A DNA stretch of 64,000 nucleotides from Sepioteuthis lessoniana (GCA_963585895.1 OY757939.1:53981366-54045365), one strand, 5' to 3'. Counted from the stretch's first letter, positions 31,016-41,140 are shown. Numbers and translations: made by a program. The notes: generated by a model from the sequence alone, not told the origin.

Positions 31016-31470
31016 GAGCATTATTATCATTATTGCTATTATTATGTTACTCCTTAGTGAGTTTTTCACACCAACGTTAGCTGATGTTCTTCCATTGGAG
31101 TTTGAGTGACAGCAAGTCTCCTCATTTTTCCAGGACTCTTCTCAGTATTCTGGCCGATCTTAGTAATACTGTAGTTTGAATGGTCTCCACTCGTCCTCTT
31201 ATTTCCAAGTCCTCCACTCCCTTTAACAATCCTTTCGTGATTGTACCGAGTGCATCATTTACAATTGGTATCACCGTCACTTTCATGTTCCATAGTTTTT
31301 TCAATTCTCTATCAAGGTCTAGGTTATTATTATTATTCTACTGCTCACGATTTTTCCCACTTGCTCTAACTGGCGTTTTTTTAATGGAATCAGTGTGACA
31401 GCAATCTCCTAAAGTCTCCAGGACTTTTCTAAGTATCCTAGCTGAATTATCATTTTTGTTTAGTAAGCGA
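31016..31470 (-). mobile_element. Two tandem LINE-E 3' fragments
   Basis: First copy 31016-31330. The minus frame 31122-31304 reads KLWNMKVTVIPIVNDALGTI, KGLLKGVEDLEIRGRVETIQ and RSARILRRVLE. The second starts at TTATTATTATTCTACTGCTC (31325) and keeps only the 3' tip to about 31450. Each begins at a TTA/ATT run. Confidence 0.8.
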
Positions 31471-31957
31471 GTTCGAACTCCAGTCGCTCTGTTACGTTCA
31501 CTTTCGGGTTGGAAAAGTTATGAACCCCCTTTATCTCCACCCCCTGCTAGCTATGGAATAAATAGTACCACTACTGTTCTTCTTCAATAATGGCTTTGGA
31601 GGTGCCCGTGGTGTAATGGTTATCATTGCAGGAAATGGTCACGGCGATACGAGTTCAATTCCTGGATGAGACTGATTGCATTTCACATAGCACTAATACC
31701 CTTGGGAAAGGTATGAATCCAATTATTCTCCCTCCAGCTATGGGTAAATAGTAGGGCAGACTAGGTTGTTCAGCCTTGGTCAGGCAACTAGTCTAGGAGA
31801 AGGAAAACTCTGAATTCAAACCTGTTAAACTCCGCTTAAAAATTGACCTTGTGTCATATCCTGCCCGAGCGGAGGGGTTGGTAAATATGATAATGGCTTT
31901 GGCAATAAATAACCCACGAGGTTGATATGCCATTCAAAGAAAGAAACCAACCAACCT
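31461..31957 (+). mobile_element. SINE-B copy split by SINE-A
   Basis: SINE-B from the B-box region (GTAAGCGAGTTCGAACTCCA) to ATAATGGCTTTGG (31600), resuming at 31890 and ending GAAACCAACCAACC. The break is the SINE-A below. Confidence 0.88.
31588..31903 (+). mobile_element. SINE-A copy with 13-bp TSD, nested in SINE-B
   Basis: ATAATGGCTTTGG is duplicated on both sides (near 31588 and 31890), and the SINE-A between is full length (AGGTGCCCGTGGTGTAATGG to GGGGTTGGTAAATATG). This is a second clear case of A inserting into B. Confidence 0.92.
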
Positions 31958-32520
31958 TATTTCCAATTTTTCCAGTCTTTTTTCCAAGCCCCAAGGGATC
32001 GTTCCAAGCGCATCGACAACCATTGGTATCAACGTTACGCTCATGTTCCACAGCTTTTTTTTTTTTTGTAGTTCTCTGCCAAGGCCCAAGTATTCATCTA
32101 CCTTTTCGTTTTCTCTTATTTCTGCTCTGTGGAACAGCAAAATCCACTAAACGATAAGTTCATTTTTTTCTTGCTAATTAGTAGAAGGTCTAGTTTTCTA
32201 GAGATTAGTAGAAGGTCTAGTTTTCTAGAGATTAGTAGAAGGTCTAGTTTTCTAGAGATTAGTAGAAGGTCTAGTTTTCTAGAGATTAGGTAATCTGTTT
32301 ATATTTCTAAATTTCTCAATTTCTAAGACGAATTCTGGTTTATGCATATAAAATTTGGTATCATGGTCAAATTTCAATCTCTTGCACAATTCTCAATGGA
32401 TCGCCTTTCCTACCCAGTCATGCCTAGCCTTGTACTCTTTTTGTGCTAGTTGATGCACTCGCTTATAATGCAATTGACTATTTCATCTCTTTCGCCACAT
32501 AACCTACGCTTGCTATTATC
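31958..32520 (-). mobile_element. LINE-E 3' fragment with a 27-bp in-frame repeat
   Basis: Minus frame 31854-32140 includes KLWNMSVTLIPMVVDALGTI. Upstream lies a four-fold tandem repeat (32177-32288) and then the region AACCTACGCTTGCTATT, which encodes a worn CxLC knuckle. The 3' tip is missing. It joins directly to SINE-B. Confidence 0.72.
32177..32288. repeat. 27-bp tandem repeat, 4 copies
   Basis: TTAGTAGAAGGTCTAGTTTT plus CTAGAGA repeated four times with no differences. The 27-bp period is a multiple of three, so it would keep the LINE-E frame. The perfect identity shows it is recent. Confidence 0.93.
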
Positions 32521-32532
32521 ATTATTATTATT

Positions 32533-33043
32533 AGCCCAGTCGGTTGATGCTGTAGAATTTGCTGATTGCATTTCTGTAGCCGGCTAATATCTTCCACTTC
32601 AAAGAGTTTATGGATATGGCACTATCATATGATGGTGAGTCTTCAGTCCTCAAGCTTTAGGGGACGTGGAGTATCCCTTCATGGTCATCACTCCCAGGTT
32701 TACTCTGACCTGGAGTGAATGTACCTGTTAGGGCCACATCTATGGGTCAAATAGAACTGTTTAATCATTTAACTGCGTACAAACAAATGACTGATGTCAA
32801 ATGGAATTGAAGGGTCACATAGCTATATTAAAAAAAAACCTTTACTGTGTGCAAATAAAACTATTTGTGTTAGAGAGCAATACTTGAAACTATTTAACTG
32901 TGTGCGAACAAATGAGCACTGCCTTGCTTTAAAATAAACTAATCGTTTACAAATCATATATCTATTATTTATATGTAAAAACAAGATTTGGCATTAAATA
33001 ATCTATTAGGGTTGATATGCCATAAAATCCAACCAATCAACCA
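32533..33043 (+). mobile_element. Rep-C copy
   Basis: Head AGCCCAGTCGGTTGATGCTG, middle AGGGCCACATCTATGGGTCA, a diverged subrepeat zone (AACTGTGTGCGAACAAATGA type), and tail AGGGTTGATATGCCATAAAA then CCAACCAATCAACC. This subfamily has longer, different subrepeats than 16130-16697. Confidence 0.8.
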
Positions 33044-33045
33044 AT

Positions 33046-33639
33046 TATTATTAACATTATTATGACTTGTGAGTTTTTTACAGCAGTTTTTAATGGTAGT
33101 CTTTCACTAGAGTCTAAGTGACAGTAAGTCTGCTCAGGTCTCCGGGACTGTTCAAAGTATTCTAGTTGATTTTAATGGTTATGTGACCTAGATTGTCTTG
33201 ATTCTTTCTCTGAACCATAGTTCCGCCTGTCTCTTTTTCAGGTCCTTAGGAGCCGTTCCAAGGCCTCCAACCCCAACTAGTCTAAGTGACAGCAACTCTC
33301 TTCAAGTCTCAAAGGACTTTTCTCAGTACTCTGGCCAATCTTAATAATGCTGTAGTCTAGATAGTCTCTACTTGGCCTCTGATTTCTAAGCCTTTAGTTC
33401 TTTTACCAATCCTTTGGGAATTGTTCCGAGTGTACTAATTACAATTGGTATCACCGTCACCTTCATGTTCCATGGTCTTCTTTTTTTTTGGGGGGGGGTT
33501 ACAAGATCTAGATATTTACCTCTCTTTTCGCTTTCTTTTAATTTTACTCTGTGGTCTGTCGAGACGGCAAAATCTATTATTCGCCTGGTTCTCTTAATTT
33601 TTTTTATTGACGATCACTTGGTCTGGTCAGCTAGCAATA

Positions 33640-33670
<31 letters not shown>

Positions 33671-33760
33671 TATCTCTCCTGGTGAATTTTTCATACTAGC
33701 GTTACCTGATGGTTTTTCACTTGAGTGTGAATGACAAGTCTACTCAGGTGTCCAGAATTC

Positions 33761-33765
<5 letters not shown>
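33046..33765 (-). mobile_element. Tandem LINE-E 3' fragments (three joined pieces)
   Basis: Pieces 33046-33285, 33285-33640 and 33645-33765 each start near an ATT run or at the AGTCTAAGTGACAGCAA block. The middle piece contains ACAATTGGTATCACCGTCAC, CTTCATGTTCCATGGTCTTC and the CAAAATCTATTATTCGCCTG block. All on the minus strand. Confidence 0.68.
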
Positions 33766-33805
<40 letters not shown>

Positions 33806-34231
33806 TACTCATAAGAGCTTTTCACATCAGCGTAAGCTGATGGTATTTCCCTGGGGATTGAGTGACAGCAAGTCTCCTCAAGTCTCCAGGACTCTTCTCA
33901 GTATTCTGGCCGTTTTCAATAATGCTGTTGTTTGGATGGTCTCCACTCGGTCGCCAACTTCCAAATCTTCCAGGCCCTTTAATAATCCTTTAGTTACCGT
34001 GCCAAAGGCACCAATCACAATTGGTATAATTGTCACCTTCATGTTTCATTGTTTTTTCAATTCTCTAGCAAGGTCGAGGTACTTATCTCTCTTTTCACAT
34101 TCTTTTAGTTTTATTCTGTGGTCTGCCGGGACAGCAAAGTCGACAATTTTGCAGATTTTCTTTTTTTTTGTTGTTGTTGTTGTTGTTGTTATTATTATCA
34201 TAATTATTATTATTATTATTATTATAAGCAA
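33762..34231 (-). mobile_element. LINE-E 3' end, clearest endonuclease motif
   Basis: (ATT)n at 33762-33803 marks the 3' end. The minus frame 34046-34231 reads CKIVDFAVPADHRIKLKECE, then KRDKYLDLARELK. This is the conserved D..KExEKxxKYxDL block of the restriction-like endonuclease, with the catalytic aspartate and lysine positions kept. The upstream side ends in (TTG)n(ATT)n, so only about 400 bp remain. Confidence 0.8.
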
Positions 34232-34780
34232 ATTTATCTGCTTTTCTTATTTTTCTGTTAGATTTATTTCCTTACAATATGCTTGCTATACAAAGTGCTG
34301 AATTTAGACGTTCTTTTAAGTTCTTTATTCTTGTTGTGTCTACTTTTTCTGTTTTGTTTTGTTTGTTTGTTTGTTTGTTTGTGTTTTTTTGTGTGTTTTT
34401 TTTAGTTTTTTTTGGGGGGGGTGTTTTTTTGTTTTTGTTTTCCTGCGCGAAATTCATTCCACTCTATCTTTGCCTGAAAGTACAATAACTGCAACACACA
34501 TTTCTTTTGCCCTGCGTCGCGCATGCGTGGCATATACCGTTTGCGAATGTTATCTATTTTGTTTTAACGTTTGTTTCTAAAAACAGAATTTTTACTAGAT
34601 TATGTTACCCATCGCAAGAAGTAACGCGCAAATTACTGCGATATTTAGCATTGACATGGCATGTGGCAGTCTCAATACCTCGGGGAGGACAACTAAGAGA
34701 AGTGGCAACGGGGTTGTTCAGTTATTGTGAACACGGTCTGCATACATAGACTAGTTATTTATTATGTTTAGCTCAGTCTG
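34232..34780. other. Poly-T/G-rich DNA and an unclassified GC-richer block
   Basis: (TTTG)n at 34358-34380 and G/T runs to 34440. The block 34500-34740 is richer in CpG (GCGTCGCGCATGCGTGG) but has no frame or repeat match that I can support. Confidence 0.4.
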
Positions 34781-34957
34781 GTACAAGGCCAGAACTATGG
34801 TGTCTCAAAATAGATGCAACGCATTAATATGATAATGATTTATTACTGAGACAGACGCAATTGTGATTATTCGGAACATGTCCTGTAAAAAATGCATTCT
34901 TTGAGTTTGAAACCAATGTTTTATTTTAATTGTTATTATATCAGCTTCCAGAACATG

Positions 34958-34963
<6 letters not shown>

Positions 34964-35003
<40 letters not shown>

Positions 35004-35117
35004 TTTAAGAAAAACAACAAAACCGGTCACATAGGATTATAAATTTATTTCCATCCTGTTACGCATTTTTGAAATTTCCAAAAACACGAAAAAAAATTAA
35101 CAGGACTTCTTCAGATC
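34964..35117 (-). mobile_element. (TA)n plus single FB-1-type arm
   Basis: (TA)n 34964-35001, then CTTTAAGAAAAACAACAAAA, CCGGTCACATAGGATTATAA, ending at TTCTTCAGATC. It is inserted inside Mar-2. Confidence 0.75.
35035..35117 (-). ncRNA. Candidate hammerhead motif with extended stem II (second copy)
   Basis: Minus strand: GAT / CTGAAGA / A / GTCCTGTTA ... TAACAGGAT / G / GAAA / ATA-AATT-TAT (A shared with GAAA) / A / ATC. Compared with the copy at 30115-30193, A-to-G in one stem II strand changes an A-T pair to a G.T wobble, so pairing is kept. The loop of stem II itself forms a CGTG..CGCA-type inner hairpin. Confidence 0.45.
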
Positions 35118-35355
35118 TTCTTGTCTCAGCCATAAATTATTATCATATTATTGAGTTGCATTTATTTTGAGACAGTTTTGAATGATTTTGTCTCCAAATA
35201 ATTAGTGATACAAAATATTTTTTCCTCTCTTGTCTAAGACATTGTGATCAAGAATTAATAGTTGTTATAGTATACAATTTTAAAATCTGAAATAAAAAAG
35301 AACACAGCATTATTATTAGTTGAGTTATTAGCAGTCACAAAGGACTATGTATATG

Positions 35356-35540
35356 GAGACACCCTATATATATTTACCAACCCCTCCGCTCGGGCAGGAT
35401 GTGACACAAGGTCAGTTTTTAAGCGGAGTTTAGCAGGTTTGAAGTCAGAGTTTTTCTTTCTCCTAGACTAGTTGCCTCACCAAGGCTGAAGAACCTAGTC
35501 TGTCCTACTATTTACCCATAGCTGGATGGAGACACCCTAT
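35356..35540 (-). mobile_element. SINE-A, head missing, with 14-bp TSD
   Basis: The tail-to-core half (ATTTACCAACCCCTCCGCTC to ACCCATAGCTGGAT) is flanked by GGAGACACCCTATA at 35356-35369 and 35527-35540. It is 5'-truncated at insertion, as expected of target-primed reverse transcription. Confidence 0.88.
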
Positions 35541-35559
35541 ACTAGTGATAATCGTGATG

Positions 35560-35905
35560 CTCGAACACACAATACCAGCGAACTTGTTTCTTAACGAGTT
35601 TGCTAATCACTGCACCACGATAGGCGCCCAGTTTACAAAGTTTAGCTACGTCTGATATGTGATCATGAGAACCAAGCCATCAGTGAGGATCAAACTCATT
35701 AAGCTTGCTAGTTGGTCTCTAATACAAGTTTGCTAACTATTACACCTCCGATAGACGCTCAGTTTATGTGTATTTACAAAGCTTAAAGTCTGGTACAAGA
35801 TCAGGGAAGAACAGAGTATCCAGTAAGGATCAAACTCACGAAACTAACCAACTAGTCTTCAAAACGAGTTTGGGAACTATTGTACCCCGGTAATCTGGTA
35901 TGCAA
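35560..35905 (-). mobile_element. tSINE-G, three tandem copies
   Basis: On the minus strand three units (about 35562-35640, 35641-35765, 35766-35900) each carry an A-box-like GTGCAGTGATTAGCAAACTC/GTGTAATAGTTAGCAAACTT and a B-box-like GAGTTTGATCCTCACTG. They are similar to 54725-54800, 62700-62830, 62975-63110 and 63175-63290. Tandem tRNA-like units can arise by SINE dimerisation. Confidence 0.65.
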
Positions 35906-36049
35906 TCACTGCAGTAGTGCTCTCCCTGGACTCGTAGCTGCTATGGAGCCTACCGAGCACTTACCGAACCAACCCGAAGGAAAGTCCTAGCAATGAAAGA
36001 AACTGAAAAGTGAAAACTGTAAAATCTTATTGTCACAGAGACGACTCCC

Positions 36050-36265
36050 TGTTGCATTGAGGTTAACGTGCTGGACTGTGACACTCTAATTAGCGAGTTC
36101 GATCACTATCCGCGCTATTACGTTCACTTTCGGACTAATACCCTTGGGAGAAGTATGAAACCCCTTGTCTCCCCGCCCTCACTCCTGTTCTTCTCCAAGG
36201 ATGGCTTCGGCATTAGATAATCTATGAAGGTTGATATGTCATTAAACAAAGAAACCAAACCTAAT
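36050..36265 (+). mobile_element. SINE-B copy
   Basis: TTGCATTGAGGTTAACGTGC, GCGAGTTCGATCACTATCCG, TTACGTTCACTTTCGGACTA, core, a deletion at the AGCTATGGG position, then TGAAGGTTGATATGTCATTA and AAACAAAGAAACCAAACC. Confidence 0.85.
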
Positions 36266-36420
36266 GTCACAAGAGTGATTTTCAGGTCTTTCAGTTGTAA
36301 ATTTTGTTAACAAGATAGCTTCTAAAATTGCCCCAACCATCTAATCAGCTAGTTTGCCACTGGAAAGTCTCTAAAAAGAAGTTTCTAAAATGAAAAACAC
36401 GGTCAAGTCACGCCAAAAGT

Positions 36421-37232
36421 GGGGGATTGATTGATTGATTGATTGTTTTTAACGGCACGTCAACCTCTCTAGTTATTTTATACCTAAAAGTATGGGAATT
36501 GCATACATTGTTTATAATTACTTTTTTAATGTATTTGTTATTACAAACTACTATTTCTATCTAATACACATAATTTGCACATAGTTGTATGGTTTCAAGT
36601 ATTCCTATCTAATACTAATAATCACATGGTTTCAAGTAATTATTTCTATTTAATAAAAGTCATTTATTTGCGCACAGTTATACTGTTTCCATAAACTAAT
36701 AATAATTCTTAATGATCAATAATAACTTCAACTATTTTTAATTCAATCAATTTACGGATATATGATATCAAGTATTCCTAATACAAATAATTTGCGCACA
36801 GTTATTTGGTTTCTAGTATTCCTATCAAATGATAATAATTATAAGATCTCAAGTAATTATTCCTATTCAATAATATCTATTTGTTTACATACAGCGATAT
36901 GCTTTCAAGTAAGTATCCTTAGATAACAATTATAGCTTCAAGTAATTATTCTTAATACAAATAACTTAAAGTCATATGATATTAAGTATTCCTATCTAAT
37001 ACTAATAATTTCCATAAATGAGACCCTAACAGGTACTACCACTCCGAGTCAGAGTGAGCCTGGGAGTAATGGCAATAAAGAGAGACTCAACATTCATTAA
37101 ATCTTCAGAGTTGGAGCCTCGCCGTCATATACAGTTTAGTGTTATACCTAGAACACCATATTTTCGGGTGGGGGGGTGTTCTTACCCCACTAAAGGGGAT
37201 ATAGTCTGCGTATTTTAAGCCCGACCGATAAT
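36421..37232 (-). mobile_element. Rep-C copy, long subrepeat variant
   Basis: (GATT)n tail at 36425-36447, CGGCACGTCAACCTCTCTAG, then about 550 bp of AT-rich subrepeats of the type TTTGCGCACAGTTATATGG TTTCAAGTA, then the GC-rich part (ACTACCACTCCGAGTCAGAG) and head remnant AAGCCCGACCGATA. It is about 250 bp longer than the reference copy because of subrepeat expansion. Confidence 0.75.
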
Positions 37233-37735
37233 ACTGGTAAATAACTGATTTTGACCGAAATATAATAGCACAAAATTATTTGTAAAAAATTTATAATAAT
37301 TTCAAATCATTAATGAAATTTCTAATTATGGTTGGCGTTTTTCATTATTTCTCTTCGAAATGAAAATTTACAGTCGAGGCAGATTTAAAAAAAAACTAAG
37401 TCTATCAACCAATTGGATATTTTGCTAATGGAGTTATATATTTTTGGAACAAATTGCCTTATCAGATCAAAAACATCAATAGTGTAAAAAAAAAAAAAGA
37501 AAATTAAGATTAAATTGCATGAATTCAGAAAAAGAATTTAAGTGGACATTTTTGAGAACTATCAGATGAATAACTTTACAGAATTTGATCGATATAAAGA
37601 TGTTGTATTAATATTGTATATGTTCGGTGAAAAGATTTTTCTCCTCTTTTTTTCTTCTTTAAAGTTTGATAGAAGATAGTAAAAAGGGGAGATGCCCAAG
37701 GAGGCATAACAAATAAATAAATTAATTTAAGCTTT
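37233..37735. other. No recognised element
   Basis: AT-rich. No gene or repeat signature. Confidence 0.45.
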
Positions 37736-38176
37736 TGTTGTATACTCACAATACACCTATAAATATACGTAGAAATACAGTCAACAATAATGACGAACTT
37801 CAATGAACGAACGAACACACTTCTTTATAAAAATATATCTCTCACACTTTATTCTCGAAAGGGTTGATTTTGGGTGTGTGTGAGAGGTGAGTTGGAAACG
37901 GGGACAGACTGCTACATATCGACCCAAAGTTCTTCTGACCATAGCAGCACTTCTTTCTCATCTTATCTGGGGTTGCTCAACCGTAGGTCACTGAGGGCCC
38001 AAAGCCCTCTGTCTGCCACTGGCTCTCACACTGGTATCTTGTCCCCAACTGGAACTGACCCAAGCCGTCTGTGGCACCTGGTTATATAATTGTCTTACGT
38101 CCACCTGCTTCCGCTGTTCTTATTTACACAGGTGCATCTCTTGATTGACGGCTCGGTCGAGGGTCAATATGTAACA
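37736..38176 (-). mobile_element. Probable solo LTR
   Basis: On the minus strand the 441-bp segment begins TGTTACATATTGACC and ends GTATACAACA (TG...CA). It has a GC-richer U3, a TATA-like ATTATATAACCAG, and a polyadenylation signal GAGAATAAAGTGTG about 130 bp before the end. The flanks are AAAGG and AAAGC (4 of 5 bases alike). There is no adjacent gag or pol and no second LTR, so a solo LTR left by recombination is the simplest reading. The retrotransposon family is unknown. Confidence 0.65.
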
Positions 38177-38334
38177 CCTTTTAAATGAATACTGGAATAT
38201 AAATCTTTAAAAGCTAATTTTCAATTTATTTTTCCGCCCTGTTTAAAATCATTAGATCGAACTATGTGCAAGAAAAAATCCTCTTAGGAAACAACTATAC
38301 AAAAAATGTTAAAATGAACATACAATGAACCTCT

Positions 38335-38385
38335 TGGCATAAAATAATCCGAAATAGGTTGACATGCCGTTAAAATCAATTAGTT
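38335..38385 (+). repeat. Rep-C tail fragment
   Basis: GGCATAAAATAATCCGAAAT, AGGTTGACATGCCGTTAAAA. Only the 3' tail module is present. A second such orphan tail is at 40497-40545. Confidence 0.55.
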
Positions 38386-38464
38386 TTTTTTTTTTTGTTT
38401 TGCCAAAACAAAAATAATAAAAGTATATTAACTAAAAACTTCCCAAAATAAACACTTATTTCTA

Positions 38465-38697
38465 ACGTCCCCATGGTGTAAAATCTACAGGTCTTGACTG
38501 CGTTCTTGACATAAGTGAGTTCGAACTCCAGTCGCACTGTTACGTTCACTTTTGGACTAATGTCCCTGAAGAAGGCATCAACGCCCCCTATCCACTCAGT
38601 TATGGGTTAAATAGAGTAACTGCTGTTCTTCTACAAGGATGGCTTTGCATTAAATAACCCACAAAAGTTGATATGTTATTAAACAAAGAAACTGAAA
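38465..38697 (+). mobile_element. SINE-B copy
   Basis: CCCCATGGTGTAAAATCTAC, GTGAGTTCGAACTCCAGTCG, core, TTATGGGTTAAATAG, CTACAAGGATGGCTTTG and tail AAAGTTGATATGTTATTAAA, ending in AAAC-rich DNA. Confidence 0.85.
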
Positions 38698-39130
38698 CTG
38701 ACGAAAATTTATTTTTATTACATTTTCTTTTCCGATTTACAACATTATGTTCAACCTCGATGTTTTCACTAAAATTCCAATTGATTTGATTTCTTTGGAG
38801 ATTCGTGTTTATAGAAATGTTAGTATATTTTCTTCTGTTCAAATGAAATCTCTAAAAAAAAATAATTTTACATAGATTTCATGAAATAAATAAATCGGGT
38901 GTGATTTATTTAAAACAAAAACAATTTCTTACAAAATACCCTATTCATAAATAAATTCATTAATCAGTGAATAAGTACTAAAAATCCTATTGAAATTATA
39001 TAAATAGGTGATTTTTGATCGATTTTTAAAATCGAGATAAAATTCACCAATAAATTTATCATTATACAAATTATTGCTGGAAAAACAACTTTTCAGATAC
39101 AAAATTCTCCGTTTATTCATTTATTTATTC
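38698..39130. other. No recognised element
   Basis: AT-rich. A short inverted pair GATTTTTGATCGATTTTTAA is likely chance. Confidence 0.4.
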
Positions 39131-39134
39131 ATTT

Positions 39135-39695
39135 TTATATTCATAACTTTTTTGGACATCGACACGAGGTTAACGAAAGCATGAACAGCTATCAATAGGC
39201 TATCGATTATATGGAAATCAGACCTAACCGATAAAATGAAACGCAGTTTCTTCCAGGCAGCGGTCGCATCGATACTGCTATATGGATGCACTACATGGAC
39301 ACTAACAAAACGGCTGGATAAGAAGCTAGACGGCAATTACACAAGAATGCTGCGAGCAATCTTGAACAAGTCCTGGCGGCAACACCCCACAAGACACCAA
39401 CTATACGGCCACCTGCCTCCTATCACGAAAACTATTCAAGTTAGACGAACCAGACATGCAGGACACTGCTGGAGAAGCAGGGACGAACTCATAAGTGATG
39501 TGCTCTTATGGACCCCCACACATGGCCGTGCAAAAGCAGGACGACCAGCACGAACATATATTCAGCAACTATGTGAGGATACGGGATGTTGTCCAGAAGA
39601 CCAGCCTGAGGCGATGAACGATAGGGAAAAGTGGCGAGAGAGGGTCAGGGACATCCCTGCTACCAGCACGATATGATGATGATGATGATGATGAT
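39135..39695 (+). mobile_element. LINE-F 3' end (reverse-transcriptase C-terminal part)
   Basis: The plus frame 39236-39676 reads MKRSFFQAAVASILLYGCTT, TWTLTKRLDKKLDGNYTRML, RAILNKSWRQHPTRHQLYGH, RRTRHAGHCWRSRDELISDV, and ends in PATSTI then TGA inside an (ATG)n tail (39673-39695). LLYG..TW and the following thumb-like region are typical of the end of an APE-class LINE ORF2. The same frame continues upstream to about 39140 without a start. This is the least damaged LINE-F copy: no stop for about 500 bp. Confidence 0.85.
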
Positions 39696-39884
39696 ATTCA
39701 TAACCAAAATTTTCATAGAAGATTTTTTTCCAACCATTCTTTATACGAATGGCACAAAGTTTGATACTGTAACTTAAAATTGTGGACACAGATGGTTTCA
39801 AGTGGAAGATCAAGTATTTCTATCTAATACTAAATATTCTGAAACAAATACATTTGAACTGGTTTTATCACTCCGGGTCAGTAG

Positions 39885-40212
39885 TATATATTCACCCAAG
39901 ACCTCTGCAACGAGAGAATGGGGCACAAGGTCAATTTTTAAGCGGACTACATCTTGTTTAAATTCAAAGTTTTACTTTTCCTAGTTTGGTTACCTAACCC
40001 AGGCTAAAGAACGCAGCCTGTCCTGCTCTATACTCTTAGCAAATGGAAAGAGAAAAGATGGATTCTATCCTTTTCCGACGGAATTTGTGCAAAGGGAGTT
40101 GGAAACTGCATCTTATTGATAATTCAGAATTAAAACCAGCTATACTTGGTTTAAAAATTACTTTTGACTCGCATCACTAGGTGGAAGGGTCGGTTAAATA
40201 CATACGCAGGTT
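39885..40212 (-). mobile_element. Old SINE-A copy with a duplicated tail
   Basis: GGCACAAGGTCAATTTTTAA to TGCAAAGGGAGTTGGAAACT is a diverged tail and core. A second tail-like stretch (GACTCGCATCACTAGGTGGA) sits at 40165-40210. Confidence 0.55.
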
Positions 40213-40289
40213 CAGTCTGACCTGGAGTGGTAGTACCAGTTAGAGTTGTATTTATGCGTTAGATAGGTCTCTTTAAAAATTATTAGTAT

Positions 40290-40490
40290 TAAATAGTCTC
40301 CATGGTGTAGGGTTAACCTTCTGGCCTGCGACATCGTAGTAAGCAGGTTCGAACTTCAGTCGTGCTATTACGTTCACTTTCGGACAAATACCATTGGGAA
40401 AGATCTATTTTTCTTCTACAAGGATGGGTTTGGCATTAAATAACCCACGAAGGTTGATATACCAGCAAACAAAGAAACCAAACAAAACGT
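40290..40490 (+). mobile_element. SINE-B copy with internal deletion
   Basis: CCATGGTGTAGGGTTAACCT, GTAAGCAGGTTCGAACTTCA, GGACAAATACCATTGGGAAA, then a jump past the GGTATGAA..GGGTTAAATAG part to TTCTTCTACAAGGATGGGTT and the tail GGTTGATATACC, ending AAGAAACCAAAC. Confidence 0.85.
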
Positions 40491-40544
40491 AACCTCTAGG
40501 CATAAAATAACCCGAGACGGGTTGTCATGTCGTTAAAATCAATC

Positions 40545-41140
40545 TAGTTATTATTTATACAAGTCTTGTATATAATACATATACATATTTATACAAGTTT
40601 GGTGAAAGTTCACGGAATGTTTTTATTGTTTTTCTTATTAGTTTCTTTGTATCAAAGTTTAGTTGATAGAGAAGTTTCCCTAAGTTCAGCTCACAACCAT
40701 CACCCTTTCTTGTTGTCTTACATACCACCCCTCTGATATCAGTACCATCAAATAACATAAAACTAAAACACAGGAATAGTACATAGGAATTCATATCTAT
40801 TGCAATACCAAAATCATTTATAAAAATAACAACAAAAACACCTACAAATCCTCTTAGACATCTGTATTAAAAATAAACAACTAAACATAAATAAAATAGC
40901 ATTCAACTCTGACACTAATATACTAAACATCTTTAACAACTAACATGCTAAGTAAAGCACCCCATCATAATATACCCTTCCAACAAAATAGATATCGCAC
41001 CTAAATTATTAAAAAAAATACCTACAAAAAATCTTAAAGACAATCAATCGATATAATCAAAAGTGCTTAGAAGCAATTTCTCTATCAATTAGACCCAGAT
41101 GCAAAGAAACTTGATAGAGAAAAAAACCTAAGATCATACA
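40545..41140. other. No recognised element
   Basis: AT-rich. The 79-residue minus frame at 40555-40794 (KKLIRKTIKTFREL) matches nothing I recognise. Confidence 0.45.

Larger units (their letters stand above)
34795..35370. mobile_element. Mar-2 copy, rearranged, invaded by TA/FB-1-type repeat
   Basis: Left end TGTCTCAAAATAGATGCAAC (34801) recurs inverted at 35123-35178 (GTTGCATTTATTTTGAGACA on the plus strand near 35154), giving 55-bp inverted arms around a (TA)n and an FB-1-type arm. The right part (TTTTGTCTCCAAATAATTAG to GGAGACACCCTATA) matches 42181-42377. The element therefore has two left ends and one right end. Confidence 0.7.

Noticed and set aside
37874..38089. 71-residue frame in a GC-richer block as a host exon
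   Set aside because: It lies wholly inside the probable solo LTR, antisense to its polyadenylation signal, and shows no domain.
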